A model generated the notes under the pieces. It worked only from the letters and a program-made list of their open reading frames with translations. It had not been told where the DNA came from and made no database searches. This document shows, piece after piece, positions 8,224 to 18,824 of a DNA stretch of 64,000 nucleotides. This DNA comes from Paramuribaculum sp. (GTDB lineage Bacteria; Bacteroidota; Bacteroidia; Bacteroidales; Muribaculaceae). Made by a program: the position numbers and the translations under genes. The DNA is taken from contig JAFLSD010000005.1 in assembly GCA_022511125.1 (NCBI GenBank), forward strand, positions 62,001 to 126,000. The letters are read 5' to 3'. Position 1 is the first letter of the stretch. The number at the start of each line of letters is the position of its first letter.

Positions 8224-9552
8224 TTACTGTCGGAATATTTTATTAAAGGTTATAATTATTCCGGTCAGACAGACTATTATGCAGCTAATACAAGCAGCCC
8301 ATATAGCTATAGTCCACACCGGTTTAACCGTATAAAAGCCGTTAATATTCCAATAATGAAACCCTTCGAACAACCATTTCCTTATCCTTTTATGGTTTGT
8401 TATATATCTCATATATCCATCGGAAGGATCTATATATACGGTTGAGCCGACATTATCTTCGATTTTGACCTCATAAACCGGCAGATTGGCTTGGCCTCTC
8501 AACCGGGGCATATAATACTCCGTAAAATTATTCAGCTTTCTGATAGTGAAATATAATGAGTCGCCAGTTATTTTACTTATCTGTTTCCTAACTGCCGAAT
8601 CTGGTATATGCATTCGCAAAGGAGTTTCCGAAGTTGCGTCAAAGTAATAAGCCGAGTCGCCGATCACCGCTTTAATCGCCGGGAAACTTCCAAAGTGTTG
8701 TTTTTCAAATGTCTTGAGTTCGGGATATTCTTTCAACAGAGTTGCGGGAGTTAGAAGATAACACGAATCCGGCAATTCTTTTTTACCCCATAATGTGTTT
8801 TGAGTTATAGAGAGTTCATCCTTAGTTGGAGATAGCCATTCGGGAACCTTATTCATTGCAAATATTCCACTGATACCCCATGTTATAAGAAAAAGACCTA
8901 CACATATTCCAAAGCCGAAATGAAGTCTCATCGGCCATTTTTTATATGGGTTTCCTATCTTGCCAGTTTTCTTGAATCTCCGTCGTAAAATTATTATCCC
9001 TTCAATCAACCCAGATAAAGCAGCGATGAAACAGAAAACACCGCCGACAGTTACTATTTTTTTCCATGTTTCAGTGTTTTTTCTCAGCGATGGAATATAG
9101 AATTTATGAGGTATAGCTCCAAAATATGACCATAAGCGTTGTTTGAAGTTAGTCTGTTGTATGGGGTTTAGAGAAGTCCCTGATATAAACAACTCTGTTT
9201 TATCCGGATCGTCGTAATAAAATCTATATATAGGCAAATCTTTTTCGTATTTCGGCTGTATTACCCACACTCCGAGATCTCTCAATGTATCCACCTTAAC
9301 TACGTCATAGGGTAACCATTTTTTTGCTATTTCAGAAGGCGACAATTGATTTTGTGCTTCCGCTGTATCCTGTACGGAGAAAAGAGGTAAACGCTTATAA
9401 ATCTCATTTTCGGTTAGTTTGGGATAGGGGTGATAAATCAATATCAGACCGCTGACAAACCACATCAAGAAGAATATTACAATGATACGCCCCGACCATT
9501 TATGAATGAATCTCCAAAACTTAAAATTCCTATTCATCTCAACCTTCATCAT
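8224..9552 (-). CDS. PepSY-associated membrane protein
   Basis: A 442-residue integral membrane protein of the PepSY/TM-helix type. Hydrophobic segments lie at about residues 20-40 (after FWRFIHKWSGR, the usual start of this family), 165-190, 210-235 and 415-437, with extracytoplasmic loops between. Relatives are often linked to iron-siderophore uptake or reduction, but no such gene is adjacent here. The gene is convergent with uvrA with a single base between the stop codons. Start choice lies between ATG codons 1, 2 and 6, all within 18 bases; a -7 box at 9567-9574 is consistent with any of them. Specific function is unknown. Confidence 0.8.
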   Translation of the reverse strand: MMKVEMNRNFKFWRFIHKWSGRIIVIFFLMWFVSGLILIYHPYPKLTENEIYKRLPLFSVQDTAEAQNQLSPSEIAKKWLPYDVVKVDTLRDLGVWVIQPKYEKDLPIYRFYYDDPDKTELFISGTSLNPIQQTNFKQRLWSYFGAIPHKFYIPSLRKNTETWKKIVTVGGVFCFIAALSGLIEGIIILRRRFKKTGKIGNPYKKWPMRLHFGFGICVGLFLITWGISGIFAMNKVPEWLSPTKDELSITQNTLWGKKELPDSCYLLTPATLLKEYPELKTFEKQHFGSFPAIKAVIGDSAYYFDATSETPLRMHIPDSAVRKQISKITGDSLYFTIRKLNNFTEYYMPRLRGQANLPVYEVKIEDNVGSTVYIDPSDGYMRYITNHKRIRKWLFEGFHYWNINGFYTVKPVWTIAIWAACISCIIVCLTGIIITFNKIFRQ

Positions 9553-9566
9553 ACATAAATTCTCTG

Positions 9567-9574
9567 CAAAATTA
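9567..9574 (-). promoter_or_regulatory. -7 box for the PepSY gene
   Basis: The complement reads TAATTTTG, 14 bases before the first ATG. No convincing TTTG lies 20 bases further upstream. Confidence 0.45.
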
Positions 9575-9617
9575 CTAATTGACCTTTAAAAATACCGCAT
9601 ATATAAAGCGAATTTTG

Positions 9618-9625
9618 TATTTTTG
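9618..9625 (+). promoter_or_regulatory. -7 box for the flippase-like/nfeD operon
   Basis: TATTTTTG, 23 bases before the ATG at 9649. The -33 region is poor. Confidence 0.45.
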
Positions 9626-9648
9626 TATGGCCATAGATCGCTCATTCC

Positions 9649-10677
9649 ATGAATAACTTCAGAGGTATACTTCTCAAATCCACCTTACCCGTTCTGATTG
9701 GGTTGAGTGTTGTTGCATGGCTTTTTGTTAAAGATTTCAACTGGGATGATTGGAAAGACATCAATTGGTCTTATCACGTTGTAATAGCTCTTATTTTGGC
9801 TTTTGTCGCATTAATCGGACGAGAATTCGGTTTAATGTGGCGATTCAGAGTGTTGAGTGATAAAAGACTTAATTGGATGTCATCATTCAGAGTCACATTA
9901 TTATGTGAATTCACAAGTGCTATCACCCCCACCACGGCCGGAGGAAGTGCCCTCAGTATGGTGTTCATGAGTAAAGAAGGTGTTTCGTCTGGAAGAGCAA
10001 CGACTATTACCCTTACCACATTCCTGTTAGACGAAGCATTTTTTGTGCTGATGTGTCCACTTATTTTTATCTTAGTCGGAAAAAGTCAACTTTTCGGTTT
10101 CGATCTGACGAAAGTGGAGTCTGGTATTAGAGCTGCTTATTGGATAGTATGGGGAGGAATTGTGCTTATTACAGCGCTGTTATTTGTCGGTATCTTAATA
10201 AAACCTCATGTCATTCGGAATATTCTACTCAAGCTTTTCTCTTTTGGAAAGTTAAAAAAATGGTTTCCGAAGGTTGATAAATTGACGGCAGAAATGATCA
10301 CTACAAGTTGTGAAATTAAAGATAAAAGTTATGACTGGTGGTTTAAGGCTTGTTCTGCTACTGTTATTTCGTGGTTTTCACGCTTTATGATAGTTAATGC
10401 TCTTTTCTATGCTTTTGCCGAATATGCATCACAGATTGTCGTTTTCGCACGCCAAACTGTCGTGTGGACTCTTCTTACCGTAAGTCCTACTCCGGGAGGA
10501 AGTGGCGTGAGTGAGTGGCTTTTCACTACATATTATGGAGACCTTCTGAACGATGTATCTATCGCATTGGTAATAGCTCTTTTTTGGCGTATTATCACTT
10601 ATTATATATATTTGGCGATTGGAATTACTCTTTTGCCATCCTGGATTAGAAAACCGCGAATAAATAAATATGATTAG
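9649..10677 (+). CDS. Lysylphosphatidylglycerol synthase TM-region family protein (UPF0104/YbhN-like)
   Basis: A polytopic membrane protein of 342 residues with about eight hydrophobic segments and no soluble domain. The sequence around residues 85-125 (SAITPTTAGGSALSMVFMSKEG) and 270-300 (SPTPGGSGVSEW) matches the glycine/proline-rich re-entrant motifs of the YbhN/AglD/MprF-flippase superfamily. Members flip or move lipids or lipid-linked sugars. It lacks the C-terminal aminoacyl-transferase domain of MprF, so lipid lysinylation is not expected. Its last eight bases overlap the start of the NfeD-family gene, implying one operon and translational coupling. The transported lipid is unknown. 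Confidence 0.8.
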   Translation: MNNFRGILLKSTLPVLIGLSVVAWLFVKDFNWDDWKDINWSYHVVIALILAFVALIGREFGLMWRFRVLSDKRLNWMSSFRVTLLCEFTSAITPTTAGGSALSMVFMSKEGVSSGRATTITLTTFLLDEAFFVLMCPLIFILVGKSQLFGFDLTKVESGIRAAYWIVWGGIVLITALLFVGILIKPHVIRNILLKLFSFGKLKKWFPKVDKLTAEMITTSCEIKDKSYDWWFKACSATVISWFSRFMIVNALFYAFAEYASQIVVFARQTVVWTLLTVSPTPGGSGVSEWLFTTYYGDLLNDVSIALVIALFWRIITYYIYLAIGITLLPSWIRKPRINKYD

Positions 10678-12031
10678 AAAAGCTTCATTTATACTGACGT
10701 TCATCATCTGTTCATTGATTTCGTCACATGCTAAAAATTATAAAGTTTATGTTTTGCCTATTAAGGATGAGATTAACTCCACAACATGGCAACACACTAA
10801 AAATGGCATAAAAGAATCTAAGGATATGTCATATGATCTCCTTTTAGTTCATCTCAATACCTATGGTGGAACAGTTGTGCATGCGGATTCAATTAGAACG
10901 GCACTACTGCATGCCGGTATTCCTACGGTTGCATTCATTGATAACAATGCTGCTTCTGCCGGGGCTTTGATTGCATTGGCGTGTGATTCTGTATATATGA
11001 GACCCGATGCCACCATGGGAGCCGTAACCGTTGTGAGCGGTAATGACGGCACTCAAATGCCTGATAAATATCAATCATATATGAGAGCGATGATGAGGTC
11101 TACTGCTGAGAGACACGGTAAAGGGAAAGATGGCAAATGGAGAAGAAATCCACTCATTGCAGAAGCTATGGTTGATTCAAGGATTATCGTACCGGGACTG
11201 ATTGATTCTACAAAAGTACTCACTTTCACTCCGGATGAAGCACTTGAATGGCATTATGCCGAAGGGAAGGCTGAAAACATAGATGATGTTTTGTCGAAAC
11301 TAAACATTGATAATTATACGATATCAGAATATGAGCCTTCATGGATAGATTACCTATTAGGTTTTTTTACTAATCCGGTAGTTCAATCTATTTTGATTAT
11401 GATAATTATCGGAGGAATTTATTTCGAGCTTCAGACGCCGGGTATGGGATTCCCATCACTTGCAGCTCTTACTGCAGCGATTCTATACTTTTTACCGCTA
11501 TACCTCACAGGAATCGCAAGCAGTTGGATTATCATTCTTTTTGTAGTAGGGCTTATTTTATTATTAATTGAACTCTTCGTCATACCAGGTTTTGGCATAG
11601 CCGGTGTTGCCGGAATAGCATTGATGATAGCAGCTATTTTCATGGGATTATTAGAGAATTTCAGCTTTACACCAGGGGAAATAGATCTTTCGGTTATATG
11701 GAAATCTCTTCTCACTTTGATTATAGCGTTTATGTTGGCGGGAAGCATACTCTATCTGTTTACATCTAAATTCGGGCAATCTATTATGAATAATAGAGGA
11801 ATGCTGACTCACGTTCAGAAAGTCGAAGATGGCTATATCGGTGTCGATAATAGTTTATCGGCGCTGATTGGAGAATCAGGTATAGCTTTGACCGATATGA
11901 GACCGTCAGGAAAAATCGGAATTGGTGAGAACCGATATGATGGTGTCTCTGTAGACGGTTTTATTTTAGCGGGACAAAAGGTTAAGGTAGTCGATTATAT
12001 AAATGCCCAACTATATGTCAAAACTGTATGA
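10670..12031 (+). CDS. NfeD-family membrane-bound serine protease
   Basis: A long-form NfeD protein of 453 residues. It has an N-terminal signal segment, a ClpP/SppA-like domain (about 25-220) with likely nucleophile S96 in NNAASAGA and a possible base K133 in PDKYQSY, then four to five membrane helices (about 230-370) and a C-terminal OB-fold (about 385-453). In the archaeal homologue PH1510 a Ser-Lys dyad cleaves the C-terminus of stomatin; no stomatin/SPFH gene adjoins here. The start overlaps the preceding membrane-protein gene by eight bases. The stop is three bases from the convergent lipoprotein gene. Confidence 0.88.
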   Translation: MIRKASFILTFIICSLISSHAKNYKVYVLPIKDEINSTTWQHTKNGIKESKDMSYDLLLVHLNTYGGTVVHADSIRTALLHAGIPTVAFIDNNAASAGALIALACDSVYMRPDATMGAVTVVSGNDGTQMPDKYQSYMRAMMRSTAERHGKGKDGKWRRNPLIAEAMVDSRIIVPGLIDSTKVLTFTPDEALEWHYAEGKAENIDDVLSKLNIDNYTISEYEPSWIDYLLGFFTNPVVQSILIMIIIGGIYFELQTPGMGFPSLAALTAAILYFLPLYLTGIASSWIIILFVVGLILLLIELFVIPGFGIAGVAGIALMIAAIFMGLLENFSFTPGEIDLSVIWKSLLTLIIAFMLAGSILYLFTSKFGQSIMNNRGMLTHVQKVEDGYIGVDNSLSALIGESGIALTDMRPSGKIGIGENRYDGVSVDGFILAGQKVKVVDYINAQLYVKTV

Positions 12032-12034
12032 TTT

Positions 12035-13603
12035 TTACAAGCTGTTATTAAGACTGTCTTTAGAAAACAATTGCTGGGAATTGCGATATATAAACATCTG
12101 ACCGCCCGTCCCTCGGGTAACATTTTTGAGCATCAGAAGAGAATTGGAAGGAATGACAAAGTCAATTGATTCTTGCTCCGCTCTTTTAGTCCCTAATGAT
12201 TTCCATCCTCTTGATCCGTCCATATAAAAAAGCTCATAATCATCGCCTGGGGTTACAAGCTCACTTTCATCTTCTGACAATTCGCTCACATTCATCGTTT
12301 TATATAGCATAGCCTTTTGAACCGACAAGGTATCAGGCTTTAAAATATGGACAATCGAATCTTGACCATAGAAGAAACCGTGACCACAGGGAACAAAATT
12401 GCTTCCGTCCAATTTAACAGGAACGAATATCACTTCCGGCTCAATGTTTGTGAAAGTAGCGGTTTTTTCTGCCGTCAGATCTCCACTGTCGTCAATTCTC
12501 CATTCTGTCTGATTCCAAACTCCCAGAAAAACAGGCTGCTCAGGCTCTAACCTCACCCTCACGGTTACCTTATTATCTCCAAAGTAATCGGAAGTAACAT
12601 CTTTCAAGAATATGTTATTCAGTCTTAAGGGTAATGATTTGATATCTCTGATTTTATCCATTCTATCATTCTGTGACGCATAGGTAAGTCTGTATACTTT
12701 CCCAAGCGACCATGGTAAAGAACTGATATTGTCTTTATCTTTTATCATCTGTTCGGGATCGAAGACCACGAATTCACCCGTCGAATTATCCCTGACAGTT
12801 ATCCATTGATATGTTGTTTTTTTATCCTGAGAATTTAAAGCTATATCTATCGTAGCAGGTATGCCACAAGCACGGAAAGCGTACAGTAAACGGTCGCAGA
12901 TATCGCGATTATAACCCACCCTGCTATCTAATAGAGCCGTTGCGTCTCTGTGAGGAGTCTGAAGCTGATCATTATACGCCCATCCCTCTTTCAACAATGT
13001 GTCGCACAGAAGCATTGCAGCTTCAATGGAATTGTTCCCTTTGTAGTTATCATCAAGCCATTGTTCATAGCGGTTGGAATATGCTTCTCTCCAATCAGTC
13101 AGCCTGTCGTCTCCAATACAGAAAGGAAGAATCAACTCACAAAAATCATCAAAGCTCAAGTTTTTGTTCCAAGACTTATCTTTCCACCTTTTAAAGGCAT
13201 GATCAATATTTTTGATTAGATAATCGGCTTTTATGTTGCGTAAATCTTCTTTTCTCGGTAATTGATAAAAAGATATGTTACTCCATTTTTGTAGATTAAT
13301 AGAGTCTAAATATATAACTTCATTTTTCCCATCAAATGTTTTCAAGAATGAATCTAATGAATCGAGCTCCCAACCATCATAACCGTAATGACCTTTCATA
13401 TTTATAATCAAATATTCTGCTGCAGCGAATTTCTCCGGATTATCTTTATAATGATTGAGTACAGTCATCAATTCATTACGATTGTTCCCGGCTCTATCAA
13501 GGGATTTCCTTAAAGATTCATCATCAATCTGAATATCCTTTCTGCAACTGCCCAGTACGACAGTCAACACCGACAATAATATGAAGATTCTCCTAATAGT
13601 CAT
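12035..13603 (-). CDS. Lipoprotein with degenerate transglutaminase-like domain
   Basis: The 522-residue protein starts with a lipobox (VVLGSC, Cys at residue 19), so it should be lipid-anchored. Residues about 215-300 resemble the transglutaminase-like core: a Cys in NRDICDRLLYAFRACGIPA, then YQWITVRD and FVVFDPE. The position that normally holds the catalytic His (HAW pattern) is Tyr-Gln-Trp, so classical Cys-His-Asp catalysis looks lost. A beta-rich C-terminal region of about 200 residues follows. It is the last gene of the lptF/G-ribBA unit, with its ATG directly adjoining the ribBA stop. It may bind peptide or sugar rather than cleave it; function unknown. Confidence 0.75.
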   Translation of the reverse strand: MTIRRIFILLSVLTVVLGSCRKDIQIDDESLRKSLDRAGNNRNELMTVLNHYKDNPEKFAAAEYLIINMKGHYGYDGWELDSLDSFLKTFDGKNEVIYLDSINLQKWSNISFYQLPRKEDLRNIKADYLIKNIDHAFKRWKDKSWNKNLSFDDFCELILPFCIGDDRLTDWREAYSNRYEQWLDDNYKGNNSIEAAMLLCDTLLKEGWAYNDQLQTPHRDATALLDSRVGYNRDICDRLLYAFRACGIPATIDIALNSQDKKTTYQWITVRDNSTGEFVVFDPEQMIKDKDNISSLPWSLGKVYRLTYASQNDRMDKIRDIKSLPLRLNNIFLKDVTSDYFGDNKVTVRVRLEPEQPVFLGVWNQTEWRIDDSGDLTAEKTATFTNIEPEVIFVPVKLDGSNFVPCGHGFFYGQDSIVHILKPDTLSVQKAMLYKTMNVSELSEDESELVTPGDDYELFYMDGSRGWKSLGTKRAEQESIDFVIPSNSLLMLKNVTRGTGGQMFIYRNSQQLFSKDSLNNSL

Positions 13604-14818
13604 TTAGTCAACTTTGTTCAATTTGTGCCCCATTCGTTCTTTTTTCGTATGCATATAAAAACGATTGTAGTCATTTGGCTCAATTTCAATAGGGACATTT
13701 TCCACGACTCTTAGCCCATACCCTTCAAGACCAATACGTTTTACAGGGTTATTTGTCATCAGTCTCATGTCCTGTACTCCTAATTGATATAAAATCTGGG
13801 CTCCTACACCATAATCTCGCTCATCAGCTTTATGCCCCAAACGAATATTGGCATCGACGGTATCCAATCCCTCTTCTTGAAGTTTGTAGGCTTTTATTTT
13901 ATCCATCAGACCTATGCCTCTGCCCTCTTGACTTAAATAAAGTACGACTCCCCTTCCCTCTTCATCGATTTTCTTCATAGCCTTATGAAGTTGTTCTCCG
14001 CAATCACAACGACAGGAGCCGAAAATATCGCCTGTAGCACAAGAAGAGTGAACTCTGACGAGAACAGGTTTATCAGTCGTAACATCTCCTTTTATCAAAG
14101 CAATATGGACTAGTCCATTACTTTTCTGTTTGAATGGTATCAGTTTAAAAGTACCGTATTTTGTTGGCATTTCAACTTTTTCTCCCTGTTCGACAGATGA
14201 CTCATTTTTTAATCTGAAAGCAATCAAATCTCTAATTGATATTAATTTAAAACCCCATTCGTCCGCTTTCTTTCTAAGTTCGGGAAGTCGAGCCATTGTA
14301 CCGTCCTCATTGAGTATTTCTATCAACGTGGCCGCAGGATAAAGTCCGGCTAATCTCGCAAGATCTACACCTGCCTCAGTATGGCCAGGACGCCTTAACA
14401 CACCTTCTTCCTGAGCATAAAGAGGATGAACATGACCCGGCCTTCCAAAATCAGACGCCTTCGACTCAGGATCGGCCAAAGCTCTAAGAGTTGCAGCTCT
14501 ATCATGAGCAGAAACTCCTGTTGTACATCCTTCCAGTTTGTCAACTGTAACCGTAAACGGAGTTCCCAACATTGAAGTATTGTCCGAAACTTGGTGAGAT
14601 AAGCCAAGCTCCTCACAACGGGAGATTGTCAGCGGTGCACACAATTCTCCACGAGCATTTGTAACCATAAAATTCACGTGGTCAGGAGTAACCTTTTCTG
14701 CAGCCATAATAAGGTCTCCTTCATTTTCGCGATCTTCATCATCGACCACTATTACAAATTTTCCTTCTTGAAAATCTTTTATTGCATCTTCTATTTTGTC
14801 TAATTTAATATCTTCCAT
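13604..14818 (-). CDS. ribBA: Bifunctional DHBP synthase / GTP cyclohydrolase II
   Basis: RibBA supplies both precursors of riboflavin: dihydroxybutanone phosphate from ribulose 5-phosphate, and the pyrimidine from GTP. In its 404 residues the first half is the RibB domain ([11 protein letters not shown] near residue 26, [11 protein letters not shown] near 125, HTEAGVDLA near 146). The second half is the RibA domain with the zinc ligands in [17 protein letters not shown] and the substrate loop [10 protein letters not shown]. Both active sites look complete. It lies one base after the lptF/G-like gene, in an unusual but not unique pairing. There is no FMN riboswitch in front, as the gene lacks its own leader. 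Confidence 0.96.
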   Translation of the reverse strand: MEDIKLDKIEDAIKDFQEGKFVIVVDDEDRENEGDLIMAAEKVTPDHVNFMVTNARGELCAPLTISRCEELGLSHQVSDNTSMLGTPFTVTVDKLEGCTTGVSAHDRAATLRALADPESKASDFGRPGHVHPLYAQEEGVLRRPGHTEAGVDLARLAGLYPAATLIEILNEDGTMARLPELRKKADEWGFKLISIRDLIAFRLKNESSVEQGEKVEMPTKYGTFKLIPFKQKSNGLVHIALIKGDVTTDKPVLVRVHSSCATGDIFGSCRCDCGEQLHKAMKKIDEEGRGVVLYLSQEGRGIGLMDKIKAYKLQEEGLDTVDANIRLGHKADERDYGVGAQILYQLGVQDMRLMTNNPVKRIGLEGYGLRVVENVPIEIEPNDYNRFYMHTKKERMGHKLNKVD

Positions 14819-14819
14819 C

Positions 14820-16751
14820 TTAAAAATTATTTTCTTGATCTTCGTTCTCCATAATGTCGATTAATTCATCCGACACTTTGATTATACTTTTTATTTCTTC
14901 TCTCAGGACTTTCTGCGTTTTACGACCAAAATAATAAATTGGCAATCCTATTGGGAACAATATTATTCCTGCAATACTCACCCATTTCAATCCTGTTGGA
15001 TGATAAAGCCACAAACTTCTCAGAATCGGGAAATCCATCAGCTTTAAAATGACCATTTTTGATTTCGAATTCGATAGATACTCTACCGTATTTTCCAAAT
15101 TTGCTGATAAAGCTTTCAATTGAGTTCGGCTGTATCCTTTCAGCCAATAATCCGTATAGCTTTCTTTTTCAGGATTAGACCTCAAATAACAGGAAGCAGA
15201 TGTTTTTAATTCGTTCAGTTTATCGAGGGCTACATTCAATCTAACCTCTTCCATTACGATATCTTTAACACTTAACGAACGGACTTCATTCCATCCCACT
15301 AATTTCCTAAAGAAATTTATGTACGAATCACGATTGAAAACTACCGAATCGTTTACAGCTTTATAAGTGAAAAATATCCCTAAAGGCAAAAGAATGAATG
15401 AACTTAGCCACATTCCCGGAGCCACGTCCATTTTTCCATCTCGCGCCATTTTATAACCGGTATTGTCAATGATATAATAAATTATGAACAATATCACGGA
15501 AATAACTAATGGAGTTCCCAGTCCTCCCTTTCTAATGATAGCACCAAGCGGAGCACCTATAAAAAAGAAGATTATACAGGCAAAAGATAATGTAAACTTC
15601 TTCTGAAGTTCTATACCATGACGCCTGATCGTTTTTCTGTCATCTGCCAACGTAATGCTCTTGAATTCATAATCCTGCTTCATTCGTCTGGCTTTATTTA
15701 GGGCGGAATTGAGATAGTTCAACGTATAACCTGATGTTGATCCTCTGAAAATTGAATCTACATTAAGTGGCTTCTTGATGTCGATGTCTTTTTGTTTTAC
15801 CTGAACCATCTTACCTTTATCGTCCCTTTCATATTTATAGGGAGATACTCCCAAATATGAATTATGGGAAACTAACTCAGAATAAGATCTACCCACACTA
15901 TCCACTCTGACGTTAACCGAATCAATTGTAGCCTGGAGCTGACTGATATTTTTCCCCACATATTGATTTCTCATGCCTTCCTCATCCATTCTGTTGAAAT
16001 TGGCATCGAACTTCAATAATATTTCTTTATCTTTGAAAGTTTCCCTCCGATAAGGTACATTTACGGTTGCGCCTGCAGCCTCTTTCAAATTATCAAAAGA
16101 CTCTCCGTACCATAAGTTCAAATATAAATGAGTCTTGTCTTCACTAATCGCAAGTCGACCGGAATCGGCAAGTATGATACTCGCATTGTCAAATCCTCTT
16201 GACATATCATATATCATCAGATCGTGAAGGATTCCCCTTTCACGATCTTTTTGCTTTACAAAAAAATTATATCCCGGAATCTGATCATAAAAAACACCCT
16301 CCGGTATCTCAAGCTCCGGAGACTTCTGACGCATTGAATACAATAACGTCCACATTTTCGTCTGAGCTATAGGCAAGACATCGTTTTGAAAGAAAAAAGC
16401 ACCGGTCGCAATGAGAATAATCAATGCAATAAGTGGACGCATGCATTTTAAAAGTGATATTCCCGATGCTTTCATCGCAGTCAGTTCAAATCTTTCGCCA
16501 AGATTGCCAAATGTCATCAATGATGCCAACAATATGGCCAATGGTAATGCCATAGGTATCATTGTCAGCGCCGCATAAAAGAAGAGTTCTGCAATAACAC
16601 TGACCTCAAGACCTTTTCCTACCAGATCGTCAATAAATCTCCACAGAAATTGCATCAGAACGATAAAAAGACAAATAAAGAAAGTCATCACAAACAGAGG
16701 CACAAAGCTCTGAAGCATGAACAAATAAAGTCTTTTTATTCTAAAATTCAT
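14820..16751 (-). CDS. LptF/LptG (YjgP/YjgQ) family permease
   Basis: A 643-residue inner-membrane permease of the LPS export ABC transporter (LptB2FG). The family pattern is three N-terminal helices (about 12-40, 55-85, 100-122), a large periplasmic domain and three further helices (about 385-480). The segment [20 protein letters not shown] is the conserved coupling-helix region that contacts LptB. A C-terminal cytoplasmic extension of about 160 residues with one or two more hydrophobic stretches goes beyond the E. coli proteins (about 360 residues). F versus G cannot be decided from the sequence. First gene of the unit with ribBA and the transglutaminase-like lipoprotein. Confidence 0.88.
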   Translation of the reverse strand: MNFRIKRLYLFMLQSFVPLFVMTFFICLFIVLMQFLWRFIDDLVGKGLEVSVIAELFFYAALTMIPMALPLAILLASLMTFGNLGERFELTAMKASGISLLKCMRPLIALIILIATGAFFFQNDVLPIAQTKMWTLLYSMRQKSPELEIPEGVFYDQIPGYNFFVKQKDRERGILHDLMIYDMSRGFDNASIILADSGRLAISEDKTHLYLNLWYGESFDNLKEAAGATVNVPYRRETFKDKEILLKFDANFNRMDEEGMRNQYVGKNISQLQATIDSVNVRVDSVGRSYSELVSHNSYLGVSPYKYERDDKGKMVQVKQKDIDIKKPLNVDSIFRGSTSGYTLNYLNSALNKARRMKQDYEFKSITLADDRKTIRRHGIELQKKFTLSFACIIFFFIGAPLGAIIRKGGLGTPLVISVILFIIYYIIDNTGYKMARDGKMDVAPGMWLSSFILLPLGIFFTYKAVNDSVVFNRDSYINFFRKLVGWNEVRSLSVKDIVMEEVRLNVALDKLNELKTSASCYLRSNPEKESYTDYWLKGYSRTQLKALSANLENTVEYLSNSKSKMVILKLMDFPILRSLWLYHPTGLKWVSIAGIILFPIGLPIYYFGRKTQKVLREEIKSIIKVSDELIDIMENEDQENNF

Positions 16752-16773
16752 GAATAATGCTCTGATTATAGCA

Positions 16774-16781
16774 CAAAATTA
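16774..16781 (-). promoter_or_regulatory. -7 box for the lptF/G-ribBA operon
   Basis: The complement reads TAATTTTG, 22 bases before the ATG. The -33 position has only a partial match (AAAG on the plus strand at 16802-16805, where CAAn is expected). Confidence 0.5.
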
Positions 16782-16910
16782 AGAATTATCCATGAATACA
16801 TAAAGGATTAAGAGTTTAAAGAAATCATATAGAATATTGGGAGGAGTTAATTAAGGTTAATTATGAATTCTTATTCTAACAGAAATCTTTTCAGTAGAAA
16901 ATCTTGAACT

Positions 16911-16918
16911 TATTTTTG
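16911..16918 (+). promoter_or_regulatory. -7 box for the U32 peptidase gene
   Basis: TATTTTTG, 19 bases before the ATG at 16938. The -33 position reads CTTT rather than nTTG. Confidence 0.5.
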
Positions 16919-16937
16919 TATCCGGAAAGTATCTTAT

Positions 16938-18809
16938 ATGAATCCTAAGACAGTTAAATTAGAATTATTAGCTCCGGCACGAACTAAGGATATAGCATTT
17001 GCTGCCATTAATAACGGAGCGGATGCTATATATATGGGCGCATCATCACATGGTGCTCGACAGAAAGCTGGCAACTCTCTAGCAGACATAGCCTCAGTTA
17101 TAGATTATGCCCATAAATTTGGCGTTAGAGTATATGTTACATTAAACACTCTCATCTACCAGCATGAAATAAAAACAATTGAAAAGCTAATTCTCGATTT
17201 ATATCGCATCGAAACTGACGCTCTTATAATTCAAGATCTTGGCATCTTAAAAATGGATCTTCCTCCGATAGCCCTTCATGCAAGTACTCAATGCGATATA
17301 AGAACTATCAAAAAGGCACAGTTTTTGCAGTCATTAGGTTTCACTCGATTAGTTTTACCAAGAGAACTTTCATTCCAAGAAATCAAGGAATTTCATAGGG
17401 AAATGCCGGAAATTGATTTAGAGGCATTCATTCATGGTGCTTTATGTGTTTCATACAGTGGAGCTTGCCATGCTAGTGCTGTTTTATATTCACGTAGCGC
17501 CAATAGAGGCGAATGTTCACAAATATGCCGTCTGCCCTTCGATTTAGTGGATAGCCAAGATAATATAATTGTCCGGGATAGACATCTACTGTCATTAAAA
17601 GATTTATCTCGCATCAACGATTTGGAGCTACTAATTGATGCCGGAGTTACTTCTTTTAAAATTGAAGGTCGGCTGAAAGATGAGAGATATGTAAAAAATG
17701 TTGTTTGTGCCTACCGTAAGCAGCTTGACCGAATCATCGAACAAAGTAGTGGTGATTTTTCAGCCTCTTCATCCGGCAAAATTGTTTCCAATTTTGAGCC
17801 TGATCTCAATCAAAGTTTTAATAGGGGTTATACTCCGTACTTTGGATATTCAGTTAAATCTGATACTAAAATGGCATCCATTTTTTCTCCTAAATGGATA
17901 GGTAACTCTGTCGGCACTGTTAAAGAGATCATTAATCCAAAAACGCTGAAAATAAAAACATTCGATAAAATTTCAAATGGTGACGGTTTGGTTTTCTATA
18001 ATTTGGATAAAAAAGCGATAGGATTTAGAGTTAATAAAATAGAGAATGAAATCATTACACTAAATGAAAAACTTATAACATTACCCAGAAACGGACAACA
18101 ATTGTACCGTAATAGGAATACCGATTGGGATAATTTAATCGATAGGACTCCATCTACAAGAAAAATCAGCGTAAATTTATCTCTTAGAGTGGTCGATAAT
18201 GGAATCGTGCTTGAAGCAATAGATGAAGATAACAATAGAGTTGAACTTTTCAAAACATTGCAGACTGAAAAAGCAAAAGCTCCTCAAGTGGACAAACATG
18301 AATCTACCCTAAAAAAAACAGGAGATACTATATTTAAAATCGATCAAATAACAAATCAAGCCTCAGAATATTTTATCCCACTGTCTATATTGACTGAACT
18401 CAGAAGGCTAACGCTCGATGAATTAACTAGACTTCGTCTACTCACACATCGAACGGAAAAACCCGGAAGTATAAAAAATAATGTCATTGAATCTGCACAA
18501 TCCTTGAAAGCTGAAAACATTTCTAATTCTTACGCATTGGCATTGTATCGTGATAAAGGATTTAAAGATCTTTCTGAAGCGATCGAGTTGAATCTTGCAG
18601 ATCCATCTGCTGCAAATGAAGAGCCTATAATGACATGTCGTTATTGTATCAGACGGGAAATGGGGTATTGCCTCAAAACGTCTCAAGGTAAAAATTGGCC
18701 GACTCAACTCTATCTTCAACCTTCTGTAAGTGTGAATTCAGAAAACCGTTGGAAATTAAAACTTTCGTTTGATTGCAACAGGTGCCGAATGCTGGTTTTT
18801 AAAGAATAA
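16938..18809 (+). CDS. Peptidase U32 family protein, RlhA-like
   Basis: U32 proteins were named for collagenase activity, but their E. coli members hydroxylate RNA: TrhP modifies tRNA uridine and RlhA modifies 23S rRNA C2501. This 623-residue protein is close in length to RlhA (about 650) rather than TrhP (about 450). The family signature is seen around residues 155-195 (HGALCVSYSGAC, SANRGECSQICR), whose cysteines are candidate Fe-S ligands. Further Cys clusters at the C-terminus (MTCRYCIRREMGYCLK, FDCNRC) add ligands of the DUF3656-type extension. An RNA-hydroxylase role is inferred from length and motifs, not shown. Confidence 0.85.
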   Translation: MNPKTVKLELLAPARTKDIAFAAINNGADAIYMGASSHGARQKAGNSLADIASVIDYAHKFGVRVYVTLNTLIYQHEIKTIEKLILDLYRIETDALIIQDLGILKMDLPPIALHASTQCDIRTIKKAQFLQSLGFTRLVLPRELSFQEIKEFHREMPEIDLEAFIHGALCVSYSGACHASAVLYSRSANRGECSQICRLPFDLVDSQDNIIVRDRHLLSLKDLSRINDLELLIDAGVTSFKIEGRLKDERYVKNVVCAYRKQLDRIIEQSSGDFSASSSGKIVSNFEPDLNQSFNRGYTPYFGYSVKSDTKMASIFSPKWIGNSVGTVKEIINPKTLKIKTFDKISNGDGLVFYNLDKKAIGFRVNKIENEIITLNEKLITLPRNGQQLYRNRNTDWDNLIDRTPSTRKISVNLSLRVVDNGIVLEAIDEDNNRVELFKTLQTEKAKAPQVDKHESTLKKTGDTIFKIDQITNQASEYFIPLSILTELRRLTLDELTRLRLLTHRTEKPGSIKNNVIESAQSLKAENISNSYALALYRDKGFKDLSEAIELNLADPSAANEEPIMTCRYCIRREMGYCLKTSQGKNWPTQLYLQPSVSVNSENRWKLKLSFDCNRCRMLVFKE

Positions 18810-18824
18810 TTCTTTACACAACTA

